Source: Parus major
Taxonomy: Eukaryota; Chordata; Aves; Passeriformes; Paridae
Assembly (NCBI RefSeq): GCF_001522545.3
Contig: NC_031770.1
Location: forward strand, 110,359,205-110,423,204
Direction: 5' to 3'
Length of the DNA stretch: 64,000 bases
Shown: positions 50,783 to 61,731 of the stretch, in pieces
Layout of the letters: each line of letters begins with the position of its first letter
How positions within the stretch are numbered: position 1 is the first letter of the stretch
Program-made: the position numbers and the translations under genes
Notes under the pieces: generated by a model
Told to the model about the DNA's origin: nothing
Database searches by the model: none
Seen by the model: the letters and a program-made list of their open reading frames with translations, nothing else

Positions 50783-53008
50783 TTAATATCTTCCCCAGTC
50801 TTGCTCTCTCAACCTCTTATTTTGCCTTTCTTTCCTCCCTCCTCTTTATTTCTTGTGAGATGAGGAGCTTCCACTGGCAGCCACTGGAATCTGTGAAAGC
50901 AAATCCCTTTGGTCTTTCCATCATAGTTCCAAAGCTCACTTGAGGGTGTCCTTGTGCAGACCCCACAGATGTCCCTTTGAAGCAGTCTTTTGGAAGTGCT
51001 TTTCTTCATGTCCCTGCTCCATACCTGACTTCCCAAATCTTCCCAAATCTTCTGGGTTCTCTCTTTCACTGGTCTTATGCCCAGTGTACTTTTCTGACCT
51101 TTAACAAGCCCAAAACAGGACTTCAAACAGGAAAATGAACGTTATCCCAGGAGCTCCTTTGGTGTCCCTCCCACCTTCCAGCAGACAGACATGAGCAGCA
51201 GGCTGGCATCCAGGATCCCTGGATCCTTGCTGTAGTTTTTCCTCACACTTTCTCTCTCCTTCTTCTCTGTGTGACTCCATTTGCCCACCCAGGTTCAATT
51301 TCTACCTCACAGGGCTGCTGTGAGACCTTTGTCTGGGACGTGGGGTAGGAACACCCACCCTTCATGGATCAGCTCATCAGCATTCCCAAACTCCGTCTCA
51401 ACACATCTGTGTTGGCAAAAATCAGGAGTTTTATTAATTCCTTTCATCTGATGCCAAAATTTGGGGCATTTGTATTGACATCCCACAGGCAAGGCTGGGT
51501 GTGAGATGAGGAGATCAGAGATAAGAATTTTTGCTCTTATTCCTGAAATGCATTAAATTTCCAGCACAACCATGGACAAAGGGGTTTTGTCCCACACTCC
51601 CAAGCCACCACAAACCACCTAATCATCTTTTCCACCACAAACTCAGCCTTTGGATTGCAAAACTCACTGAAGAATGGTGCAAGTGCACATTTTGTCTGTA
51701 CAAATGATGCCAGTGCTTTCTGTGCCACAGTCCAGGCTGTCCTGGTGTGCAGGAGCAGCCCAGGAAATGTTTACTCATTGCTGTTTGAAAGGATGTGCAG
51801 GGAAAAGTAATTTTAAAATAATTTCTCAGCTTTGACAGGAGTTCAGCACCCTCAACCAGCCTCTCCTTGACTGTACACACTTCAGTCAATGGATTCAGGC
51901 TCCAGCAGACAAGATTTAGGGCATGAATCCCAACAACTGGTTCTGGAGAGGAAAACTTCGTCACCATCTTAGTCTACCCCAGAGTCAGCAAAAAATGCTA
52001 TTTTATCCCAAGTTTTATCTTAATCAGAATGAATTAGCAGGGTGAAAAACCATTCTGTTCAAGAGCAGGAATTTCTGCTTGGAATTTCTGCTTCTTCCTT
52101 CGAGAGCTCCACTGAGGTGAACTTTCCAAAGCTGTAAGAAAATTGGATTAGGGAACAAAATGGTAAAAAATAAAAGAAAAAAGAGCAAAATGCCCTCTCA
52201 GGGGTGGAAAAAAGAGCTCACAAAATACCCTTCTTGTGCACCATGTGAATTAGATTCAGGGAATACAGTAGGACAAATTACCTCCTTTCAGCCTCACTGG
52301 CACGTGGAAATTCTTGGAGCAGCTTTGAGTGGATCCCTCCCACTGGAAAGCAGCACTCGGAGAACTTCTGCTGTGTTTGCCTTTGAAATCTGAGTCACAA
52401 ATTCAAAACCAGAGAAGGGGAGAGCTTTAGATAAGGTGAATTAAGTCTTCTGCACAGGGGGTTTGGATAGGAAAGAACTGTTCCATCCCTCAAGAATTTC
52501 TGTGAATTTATTTTTCCAACCCACATGGAAACCTCAAGGCTAAGAGCAAACATGAAACAAAAATATGCAAAACAATGCATATGCCAACAAAAACAGTTTG
52601 TCTATCATGGAGGGAGATTGTTTTGATCTTTCCCTGTTTGCATCCTCTTTTTTTTTATTATTTAATATAAAAATTATCCTGTATTTTGAAACAAACGCTT
52701 TTCTTAAATGAAAAGAAAACAAACTGAAGGATAATGTCAAAGAAGACCTCCAAGAGCTTCAAATCACGTCATTCCTTTCCCAACGGATGTGATATTTTCC
52801 AACAGGAAAAAGCCCTGAAGTTGGCATTTCCCAAGAAGTTTTAACTGTGACGCACCGGCTTTTTTGTGGGGGGAGAGAAAACAATTTTCCTTCCCAAATC
52901 CTGACTGTTTATCACATCTTTACACGGTTCTTTTTACAATGGGATTCCCTTTGGTATGGGAGCTTGCGGAGCACTGCAAACAGCCGGTGCCACGAGATGT
53001 TTCCTCGC
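50783..53008. other. Non-coding stretch
   Basis: This is mixed sequence without recognisable exon, RNA gene or transposon. Open frames are at most 115 codons, without domains. Confidence 0.55.
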
Positions 53009-53124
53009 AGGATGGGGACAGCCAGGTTTCCAAGAGGATTTAATCCCTGTCAGGCTGTGAAGCACCAGGATGGGGACAGCCAGGTTTCCAAGAGGATTTA
53101 ATCCCTGTCAGGCTGTGAAGCACC
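53009..53124 (+). repeat. Perfect tandem duplication, 58-bp unit, two copies
   Basis: The unit beginning AGGATGGGGACAGCCAGG (53009-53066) is repeated base for base at 53067-53124. The lack of any difference points to a very recent duplication, a polymorphic two-copy repeat, or an assembly artefact. Confidence 0.97.
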
Positions 53125-54119
53125 AAGAATAAGCACAGGCAGCGCCTTCTCAGGTCCTGCCTGCCCTTCAACCCAGCTGGGATGGGGCTGTCCCTCCCTT
53201 CTGAGGTGGTGAAATCTTCTTGCCTTCAAACCAAGCGAACAAAGAAAATCCACCCTTTGCTTTGTGTGGTTTCACTGCCCGGCAGCACAACCCAAGCCTT
53301 GAGAAGGTTAATCCAGAGGTTGGCAGGAAGATTTGCTTTAATTCTAAGATAACCATGATTCTTTTCCTCTTTTGAGTGAAACTTGAAGAGCTCCTGGAGT
53401 GCTGAAATTTGGAAGAAGTCACCACTATCCATCATTCTCCCACACCCAGGCCCCAGCAGGACCCTGCCCATTGCCCGGAATGATAAGCACATGGTAGAGG
53501 TTAGAGGGACCACGACAGCCCCTGGCTACAGTGACGAGGACAAAAAGCACACTTGAGATTAAAGCACACCTCCAAGCCTGCTCCACGATCCTGATAAAAC
53601 CTGCTGCCCAGGAGGGAATTCCCCACTGCCTCTCCTCCGAGGTCCCAAGCCCACACTCACACTTCCCCCTCTGCCCCTCTCGCTCTGTGATTTCTCATCT
53701 CAACGTCACCCCCCTCTCCCAGGCCAGGCTTACTCCAGGACACTCCACTGAGCTCGGCTCTTGCTTCACCACCAGCGAGGAAGGAGTCTGCAGAAGGTTC
53801 CTGTGTGCCCAGGGGGGATTTTCCTGGGATCTTGAACACCCCTGGGAGCTGCAGAGGAGCCCAAAACGGTGCCATCAGGGCTGATCTCCAAGCCTGCATT
53901 CCCCTTTGGAGGAGAAGTTTATCCTGGTCAAAGCTGTTTTTTTAGACCTGGCCTGGAGCTTTGCATCAGATCTGGGCTTGTGCACTTGCCTCTTCCTTGT
54001 CCCATTTGTACGCTTCGGTTTCTGAGCCGTTTTCTTTTTTTTGCACTGTCAGGAGTTTCTTTACCCGTGTTTAATTGTTGTCAGCTGCAAAATGTTTGTT
54101 AAGCCTCTCCACCAAGCTC

Positions 54120-54613
54120 TTTAAATGAACGTCAGTGGCTGTCTTCCCTTGGACAATAATGAATGTATATATCGTAAGTGCAGACTATACAGAAAAGTGG
54201 CTAAGTCAAGGATCAGAGGGTTTTGTAAAGCCTGTTTATTTTTTTAAATAAGTTTGAGCATTTATATTTTACCACCATTTACGTGGTTTTGGGGAACCCA
54301 GATTGTGTCAAGATCTCATGCCAAAACAAGCCAAAAGTTGTTTGATTTCAACCTTTTCTTCCATGAACCATATTTTAAACGATACTTTGTCATTTTAAAT
54401 GTTTTATTGAAACATGTACTGATGAAAAAAAAAGAAAAAAAAAGAAACAAAATGTCATCTTGACAAAAGATTTATACATGAATCAGAAAGTATTTATTTC
54501 AATTTTGTACCTTTCCATTTTAATACATTATAATGTATTGACTCAAACGAGATAATATAAACAGTTCATTTTAATAACATGTTTGCAGTGTGTTGTGTCT
54601 TCTTTTATTTCCT
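54120..54613 (+). other. AT-rich segment resembling an mRNA 3' end
   Basis: The segment is strongly AT-rich, with AU-rich words such as TATTTATTTC and ATACATTATAATGTAT. An AATATA variant poly(A) signal at 54554-54559 is followed after about 30 bases by GTGTGTTGTGTCTTCTTTTA, a typical GU/U-rich downstream element. This combination is what a cleavage and polyadenylation site looks like. No coding exon is visible upstream, so the transcript would be non-coding or start far away. Confidence 0.4.
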
Positions 54614-55354
54614 TTCTACTCCACATTGAACAGATTATGAAACCAAAAGAAATATTTTAGATCCTGGCAATCCTGAGGGTTTTTTTTTAGACCAGAGCAC
54701 AAGTGTGTCTTGAGCAGGATGCTCCAGGAAAACCAAATGGGCCCTGGGTCAGACCATGGGATGAGGTCTCCTGAGAGAGCAGAGGGCTTAAGAACAGTCC
54801 AGGGTTGGGGTAACCCAGGTGCAGCTGGAAATGCAGCTGCCTGCTGCAGGCTCTGGGTGATGTGACTCCCTGTGGAGTCCCCAGGCAGGGAATGGCACCA
54901 CCATCACCCCACATCTCCCGTTTCCATCCTCTGGCAGCGGTGTGGTCCCTGCACTGAGACCCCAGCTGAGCACTCCCACAGGGACTGAGTGTCCTGGCCC
55001 TCCTCATCCTCACTCACTCAGTCCCTAAGGATTGACTCTCTCCTCCACCAAATTCAGTGCCTGTTCCTGATTTTCTTCATTCACCTCCTTTGTCCCCTGC
55101 TGCTCCTCCGGGCCCTGCCCAGGGAGGTGCATAAACCCCTCACACACACAGGGGGACACATCTCTGCTGCTGCCCACGAGCTGTGCTTTGGCTTCTCTGC
55201 TTCGTCCTTTGTCAGGGCAATCCCAGACATCAGCACAGACTGGGAGAGAAACTCACTGAGGGCAGCCCTGGCAGAAGGGTTTGGGGGTGCTGGTGGGTGA
55301 GAGCTGGACATGACCCATCCCTGAAACCCCCCAAGCCCTGGGGCAGCAGGGGAG

Positions 55355-55905
55355 GGGAGGGATTCTGCCCCTCTGCCCTGCTCAGGTGAGACCCCACCTG
55401 CAGAGCTGCCTCCAGCCCTGGGATCCAACAGCAGAAAGATTTGGAGCCGCTGGAGCAAGTCCAGAGGAGGCCACAGAGATGTTCCAAGGGCTGGAGCCCC
55501 TCTGCTCTGGAGCCAGGCTGGGAGAGCTGGGGGTGCTCACCTGGAGAAGAGAAGGATCCAGGGTAACTCCACTGTGGTAATTAAAAGAGGCTTCTAAAAC
55601 TGAGGAAGAACAACTTATTACACGGAGAGATGGTGATTGGACAAGCAGGAATGGCTGTAAACTAAAAGAGGAGAGATTTATGTTAGATGGGATATTGGGA
55701 AGGAATTGTTCCCTGGGAGGGTGCGGAGGTCCTGGCACAGGGTGCCCAGAGAAGCTGTGGCTGCCCCTGGATCCCTGGAAGTGTCCAAGGCCAGGGGACG
55801 GGGCTTGGAGCAACCTGGGATAGTGGGAGGTGTCCCTGCCCATGGCAGGAGGGTGAAACTGGATAATCTTTAGAGTTCCTTCCAATCAAAACCATTCCAT
55901 GATTT
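55355..55905 (+). repeat. CR1 LINE 3' end, about 550 bp
   Basis: This is the longest CR1 copy in the window. Blocks in order are 'gtgagaccccacctgcagag', 'gagcaagtccagaggaggcc', 'ggagcccctctgctctggag', 'ggctgtaaactaaaagagga', 'gggcttggagcaacctggg', 'ggtgtccctgcccatggcag' and the end 'aaaccattccatgatt'. The copy is diverged and has small indels but is contiguous. Open frames on both strands here are derived from the repeat. Confidence 0.95.
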
Positions 55906-57242
55906 TCTGCTCCAGTTTTCTGGCCTCAGTCTCCTGCTGAGCCCCTCTCCCAGCCCACTCCAGAACCCAAATACACCTTTGATGGTAACTGACCCCTCAA
56001 TCCATCTCTGCACAGGGAAAACCCAAGTATTAAGCAGTCTGTCCTCCCTCACACCTGGGTCTGCCATGCTCTGGTAATTCTTGTCCATGGGCACCCAGGA
56101 CATGGTAGTTGTGAGGACAGAAACCTGCTGGTGAGGGCTCTCTGATGGTGCTGGAGGTTGGTACCATGCAAAGAGCAAATCCTTTTGTGACCATGAGGGA
56201 AATGCTGATTCCATCCTGGGATCTGAGGCACCTCTGGCCAGGTCCATGCCCCCAAACTCCAGAGAGAAGGGTGGTGACATCCAAACCACCTATCAGGAAT
56301 GGTCTGTTCCAACTCCTGAGGCAAGTCCAAGGATTATTTGGGACATTTCCAGGTGACCTGATCCAAAACTGTGCTCAGGAGTGCGCTTGGAAACCAGCAT
56401 TTGTTTAATTTATTGCTGTAGATACAAGCAGTGAGAACCAAAGCACACAACAGCAAGGGAGGGGGGACATTCATTGCAAAGCCCCACTGGGTGCTGATTT
56501 CTGGTGGCAGTTTTTGGGTATTATCAGGAAAAGCAGATCATATTCTCCATGACTGAAGTACAAAGCTGTTCCCCTCAAGAAACTGCTCTTCCTTCTGGTG
56601 GGGGTTTTTATGGCAGTGGAAATATGGACCCTAAATTGTTCCACCCTGACCTTTCAAAGCAAAATGAATGCCTGGTACAGACTCATCAAATTTGCCAGTT
56701 TGGTACCAGTTCCATTGTAAAATTCCTCATCCTGGGAGGTGATTGGGAAAGAGAACTCCTGGTACAGTGATGCCCCAAAATCTTGGCAATGTTCTCCAAA
56801 AGTTATCAGCTTCATCTTCAAAACCTCCCTAAGAGAACTTTTTGGTAGCACAACTCTCCCAGTTTGCTGCAGGCAGGGCCCCACAGCTGGAAAGGTCAAT
56901 TATCTGATTGCACATCAATGGAAAGGAGGTGTCTCATACACACCAGGAGCTCAAACCAAACATCCCTGTGCTTCCCAGATGCTCTGAGCAGGATCTGGAT
57001 TTCAGGACATTGCCAGAGTCTGGTTGGAAGGCAGGTCTGGGAGATACTGAATGGGGAAGGAAGGAGAAAGGGGTGGGAGGCTCTGCAGCCTCAATATCAC
57101 ACCTGAGAGACATCAGAGAAGAGAGTTCATGGGTTATGGAGAGGCATCTGGAAGAAAACCAGGTGAGTGTGGGCACTCACTGCACACAGTGTCCTTTATT
57201 GTGACTCAACTTTCCCTCTCTGGGGATGTCACAACAAACCCC

Positions 57243-57545
57243 TGCAGCTCCAGGCTGGGGCAGAGGGGCTGGGAAACTGGAAAAGGGACTGGAGGTGCTG
57301 CTGACACGAGCCAGGTGTGCCCAGGTGGGCAAGAGGGCAATAATGGCACTGGGCTGTGCCAGCTCTGGGGTGGCAGCAGGAGCAGGGCAGTGCCTGTCCC
57401 CTGTGCTGGCACTGCTGGGACACCTCCAGTGCTGGGGACAGCTCTGGGACCCTCCTGACAAGAGAGACCTGGAGGGGCTGGAGCGTGTCCAGGGCAGGGA
57501 ACGGAGATGGGGAAGGGGCTGGAGCACCAGGAGAGGCTGAAAGAT
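57243..57545 (+). repeat. CR1 LINE internal 3'-region fragment
   Basis: 'ctccaggctggggcagaggg', 'gtgtgcccaggtgggcaaga', 'ggtggcagcaggagcagggc', 'ctggagcgtgtccagggcag' and 'ggagcaccaggagaggctga' follow the CR1 order just upstream of the part present in the 55355 copy. The element stops before its normal 3' tail, so it is truncated at both ends. Confidence 0.9.
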
Positions 57546-57723
57546 CAGCCCTGAGATGAAGAATTCTTACCCCTCCATGCCCTCAGCTCCCCAGATGTGT
57601 CTGGAGAGGTGAGATTCCTGCACTTTTCCATATAAAATGGCAATTCTGGGCAACAAACCTCAGGCAAATGCTTTTGCAATGGGGTCTTTGAGGCTGGGAC
57701 AAGGAGGAGAAGGGAGAGGAGTA

Positions 57724-57823
57724 GGATATAGGGATATAGGGATATAGGGATATAGGGATATAGGGATATAGGGATATAGGGATATAGGGATATAGGGATA
57801 TAGGGATATAGGGATATAGGGAT
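57724..57823 (+). repeat. Minisatellite (GGGATATA)n, 8-bp unit
   Basis: Eleven exact units (57731-57818) have partial units at both ends. Every unit carries one GGG, giving twelve GGG tracts spaced by 5-base ATATA loops. In the reverse direction it makes open frames repeat an 8-residue peptide (I-S-L-Y-P-Y-I-P), which is not evidence of a protein. Exact unit identity implies recent expansion. Confidence 0.98.
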
Positions 57824-60689
57824 GAGGCCTGGGACAGTGGGAGAAGGGAAAACAGAAACAGACAGGAACTCCTTAAGGGTGGGAAGGGTGGCAGAAATAA
57901 ATACCAAGCGATGAATTCCAAGGGATTTCAACCTGCTCCAGGACCACAGCAGAGCAGTAATCCTGGAAAAAACATCTTTCACTTATTAGGGTGGGGAAAA
58001 ACAAGTGGAGAAATTACTTCACATAGCAGTTCTCTCCTGCTAACACCCATCCCAGGACAACATTCTGACAGAACAGAAGTTTCGAAGGCTCCCTGTTCCC
58101 TCTCTGCCAGCTTCCATTTTAGCACTTTCCCTAATAATTTTCCTTGGTTTGCCACTAAACAACTTGTGGAGAGGACAACTGCAGCTCAGTCCACAACCTG
58201 GCTGGTTTTTGTGCTTCCCTCACCTGCCTGAGGAGTGAACTCTGGCCATGTTACAGCACAAGGTAGGTAGCAGCTGCCCCCTCCTAGATGAAATATTCAG
58301 TGGGAATTTTCTGGAAACTTTCCCAGCCTTTGGTTCTGTAGGAAAGCTCATGGAGGTGGTCGGCATGGCCACACCCAAACTGCATGCTGGGACTAGAAAA
58401 CAAGGGAGTCAGGACAAAGAAATGGGTTGAAAAGGAGCAAGAAATGGGTTGAGAAGAAGTGTGGGGTGAGACAGCAGGAGCAACTTTCCCCTGGTAGAAT
58501 AAGCAGACAGTGGGGAGGTTCTGTGGGTGGGAGCTGAGCACTCCCAAGTGGAGGTGAAGGGTTTGGATATGATTCAGCAGGACTGGTGTGGGTGGCACTG
58601 TCCTGCCCTGGCAGCAGCCACTGCCTGAGTGCCACCAGTAAAGGGGACTCTGCTCCGGGGTTTGTTAGGGGTACCCCTCAACAGATTAAACTCATTTTTC
58701 CAATTCTCTGCCCACAGCTTACAAAACCTCTGACCACGTGTGCATGTGCATCTTACCTGTTTGTGAATCTCTCTCTCCCTAGAACAAGCCAGGACCTGAG
58801 TGCTGCAGAAAAGTGGAGATTTTCTTCCCAAGCTGAGCATTTCCCAAGTGCTCCAGAGAACCTTAAACAAACAATGATATTTACAAGCAGTGCTAGTGCT
58901 GCTGCTTCCTTTAGCTGTGGATTTGGAAGTGTCTGTGGGATAAGTGTGCCACGATAAATTCCCTGCCTCGTTGGCTCCACAATGGCTGAGCAAAGGAAAT
59001 CTCCAGCTCAGCTCCTGCTTTACAGGGGAGAATTCCTTCCCAATATCCCATCCAGCCCTGCCTTCTGCGGGGGGAAGCCATTCCCAATGTCCTGTCCCTC
59101 CATGCCTTGTCCAAAGTCCCTCTCCAGCTTTTTGGAAGCTCTTTAGGCACTGGAAGAAACTCTGAAGTCTCCCTGAAGGCTTCTCTTCTCCATTATGAAC
59201 CTTTCCAACTCTCCCAGCATCATTCCTTGATGTTTGTGCTGCCATGGGCTTCATGAGGGAATGCTGTTATTCCAGTGTGTGGAAAAGGTGAGGACAGGGA
59301 CATGGACTGGCAGTGAGTGACAGCGATGTCCCCAGACCTGGCATTCCCCAGCCACTGTCAATGGGGAGCTCACAGCACAAAGTGGAGGTGAGAGAAAGGA
59401 AAACCAGCGTGTAATTAAAGAGCTAATGAGCCCATCTTGGTTATTTTTAGTGCTCTTTTATTTTCCAGTGGTTGCTCAAACAGCCCCGAAATGACAGTAC
59501 TGGGTCAGCCTTGAAAGTACAGCTCCACTTTGAAAAGTGAGCGGTGTCCTTGTGGGTTTCCCTCTTTATTTCTGTTCAAAAGCCCTAAATCTAATTTGCT
59601 GTGTTTACAAAGCTGAGCCCTGCTGGGACTGTGAGCAGGGCTGGTTCAGAAATCTTTAGAAGGAACCTCCATCCTGCCATGAGAACATCCCAGACAACCA
59701 GGGCTGATGAATAAAACGGGCAGGAAATTGGCTGCATTAAAACAGTTTAAAACCCATTGCAGGTCTATTTGCTTTCTTCACTGCTGACCTCTGTTTGCTG
59801 CTGCTGGATCCTGACAAGTCTTCAGCACATAATTCCTTATGAATAATATATCAAACACGCTCTGCTGGGCCTGGCATTTCCTCCTCCTTGTGGAAAGCAA
59901 TGAATTTTCCTTGCAACCATTTGCAAATCCAAAAAAAAAAAAAAAAAAAAGAAAGATATCTGGGACAGGGATATTTTGTTTAATTTTATCAGTTTCTTCC
60001 TGATATTTTTTTGTGGGTCCTGTTGAAGTGAGCCATTGGTGTTGCTTTTGTGCTGCTCAGTATTTCTTTTTGTGCTTCATGGCCAGAGGAGTGATTCCTG
60101 TACCTACAAAAGTGCAAAAGTGCTGCTTTCTTATCTTGCATGTGTGGTAAAGAACACCTGAACCCCTGGCAACAAATATCTTGTGCAAATGAAATTTGCT
60201 GCCCAGTTGCTTCTCAGAAAAAGAGCCCAACGATGGTGGAAGGGGATTAATTTTGAAATCTGAACCAGCACCTGCAGGAATTTTTTTTTTCCTTTCCCAT
60301 CTCAGTTTGAGCAAAGCAAGTGAGTGTTTCATGGGATTAAATGGGACACTTTATTTTGCAGAATGAGCTGCACTTTACAGAGGAGCAATTAGCACAGGGC
60401 TGGTTTTGTGGTTAAGGCATTGCATCAGGCCCAAGGGAAGTTGCCTTCTCAGAGGGCTTCCTGAATTAACTCATAAAGTGATAAAATCTGGAGAAGTGGA
60501 GGAGCTGGAGGAGCCCTTGGGCAGCCACCTCTCTCCCTTCCCCGTTCTGTGGTCAAACAGTCCATCCAGACAAATGTGACCATCAAAAAAGACAATCCCA
60601 GCACCCCTTAGCCATTCCCAGGTGTTCCATACCCTGCCTGTTCTCCAACATGCTCAATTATCTTGATTCCTGCTTTTCCAGGTGGCAGT
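57824..60689. other. Non-coding stretch
   Basis: This is mixed sequence with a 226-codon reverse frame (58574-59254) that has no recognisable domain. A long A-run lies at about 59931-59950, and a complex AT-rich segment near 59400-59520 could be conserved regulatory DNA. No exon or repeat family is identified. Confidence 0.5.
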
Positions 60690-60893
60690 GCACAAGGAAA
60701 CCAATCCATCCTAGCAGCCTGCACTGTTGGAGTTCCTGTGTGCTTTTCATTTCTGGACCAAAGAAGCCCAGTTCATCCAAGCTCTTCCTCAGACTTTTTC
60801 AATCATCTGTTTGTGACCCTTCCTCTCCTGTCTGCTCCATACCTGGTTCATCCCTGATTTCCTGAAGAGCAGTGCCCAGATATGGGCACATTG
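60690..60893 (-). repeat. CR1 LINE fragment, reverse orientation
   Basis: Read in reverse complement, the segment from 60893 downward gives 'gcccatatctgggcactgct', 'cttcaggaaatcagggatga', then a block with 'gatgattgaaaaagtctgag'. This follows the CR1 region cccagttctgggcacctcag, agaaggacagggatg, gatgattaagggactggag. It is diverged. The CR1 3' tail that should lie at lower coordinates was not found. It is the only reverse CR1 copy I see here. Confidence 0.55.
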
Positions 60894-60972
60894 TTACAGC
60901 TGTGGGGCTTTTCCATCTCTGAGAGTGGGAGCAATTATCCTTTTCCATCACAGGTAATGGGTCCAGAAAGGA

Positions 60973-60992
60973 ACTGGTTCTTTTGAACCAGT
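60973..60992 (+). other. Short perfect hairpin
   Basis: ACTGGTTC (60973-60980) and GAACCAGT (60985-60992) are exact reverse complements around TTTT. It is only 8 pairs and is isolated, so a chance origin is quite possible. Confidence 0.5.
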
Positions 60993-61597
60993 CTTTTACT
61001 AAAGGTTCTCATTTCACTTGTTATTTTTGATCTTTACTCCTTCCTCCTTTTTTATTTTCCCCCAGTGTCGGTGCCTCTTGGTCATTCCCACTTTCCCAAC
61101 TCAGCTGGTGCCCAGATGAAAAGTTTTGCTCTCTTTTGACCCTTAGTCACCAAAACATGGTCAGAGACAAAACTTGGGGTGGTTTGTGGAGGATTGTCCC
61201 CAGTGAATTATTCAGTTTTTTTTTTTCCTCATTCTGTTGTCCTCCAGGGCACAAACAATGGTTTGAACAAGAAATGGTTCAATATTTCTTCTGCAGGATT
61301 TTCCCAGGGACTGGAGGCAAAGTGGCTCCTCCAGGATTCCCTGAACTCCACCACCCTTCCTCCCAGTGTGATCATTACTGATTCAAAGGCTGTTACACGA
61401 CAGTTCTCAAAATTTCCAGGCTGAGCTCTCCCCGAGTTACAAACCTCCAAGTGGATACATCAATTTTCTTCCTACTCCCAAACCCTCACCAACAAATTCA
61501 CTCCAGAATTCACAAAAAAACTGAAAACAAGAAACCTGCAAAGCCTTCAGTCAGTGCTTCTTATGGGTTTTTCGCCTCCTCACCTTCATCAAGGTGA

Positions 61598-61731
61598 GAC
61601 CAAGGCCAGGTTGGGCAGGGCTTGGAGCATCCTGGGGCAGTGGAAGGTGTCCCTGCCCATGGCAGGGGGTGGAATGAGAGGAGTGCTAAGATCCCACCCA
61701 ATCCAAACCATTCCTTGTTTCCATGATCCCA
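61598..61731 (+). repeat. CR1 LINE 3' end fragment
   Basis: 'ccaaggccaggttgggcagg', 'gcttggagcatcctggggca', 'ggtgtccctgcccatggcag' and the end 'ccaaaccattccttg...catgatccc' identify the same CR1 subfamily as the 55355 copy. About 130 bp are recognisable. Confidence 0.93.

Noticed and set aside
49922..50863. 313-codon ORF
   Set aside because: Most of it is pyrimidine microsatellite and assembly gap (unknown residues), so it is not a gene.
53009..53124. CRISPR-like direct repeats
   Set aside because: These are two directly adjacent copies without spacers in a vertebrate genome; a simple tandem duplication.
57545..57982. 145-codon reverse ORF with repeated LYPYIPIS peptide
   Set aside because: The peptide repeat is only the translation of the 8-bp minisatellite (24 bp = 3 units = 8 codons).
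58574..59254. 226-codon reverse ORF
   Set aside because: Longest uninterrupted reverse frame in this part, but no domain, no family resemblance and no splice or promoter context.
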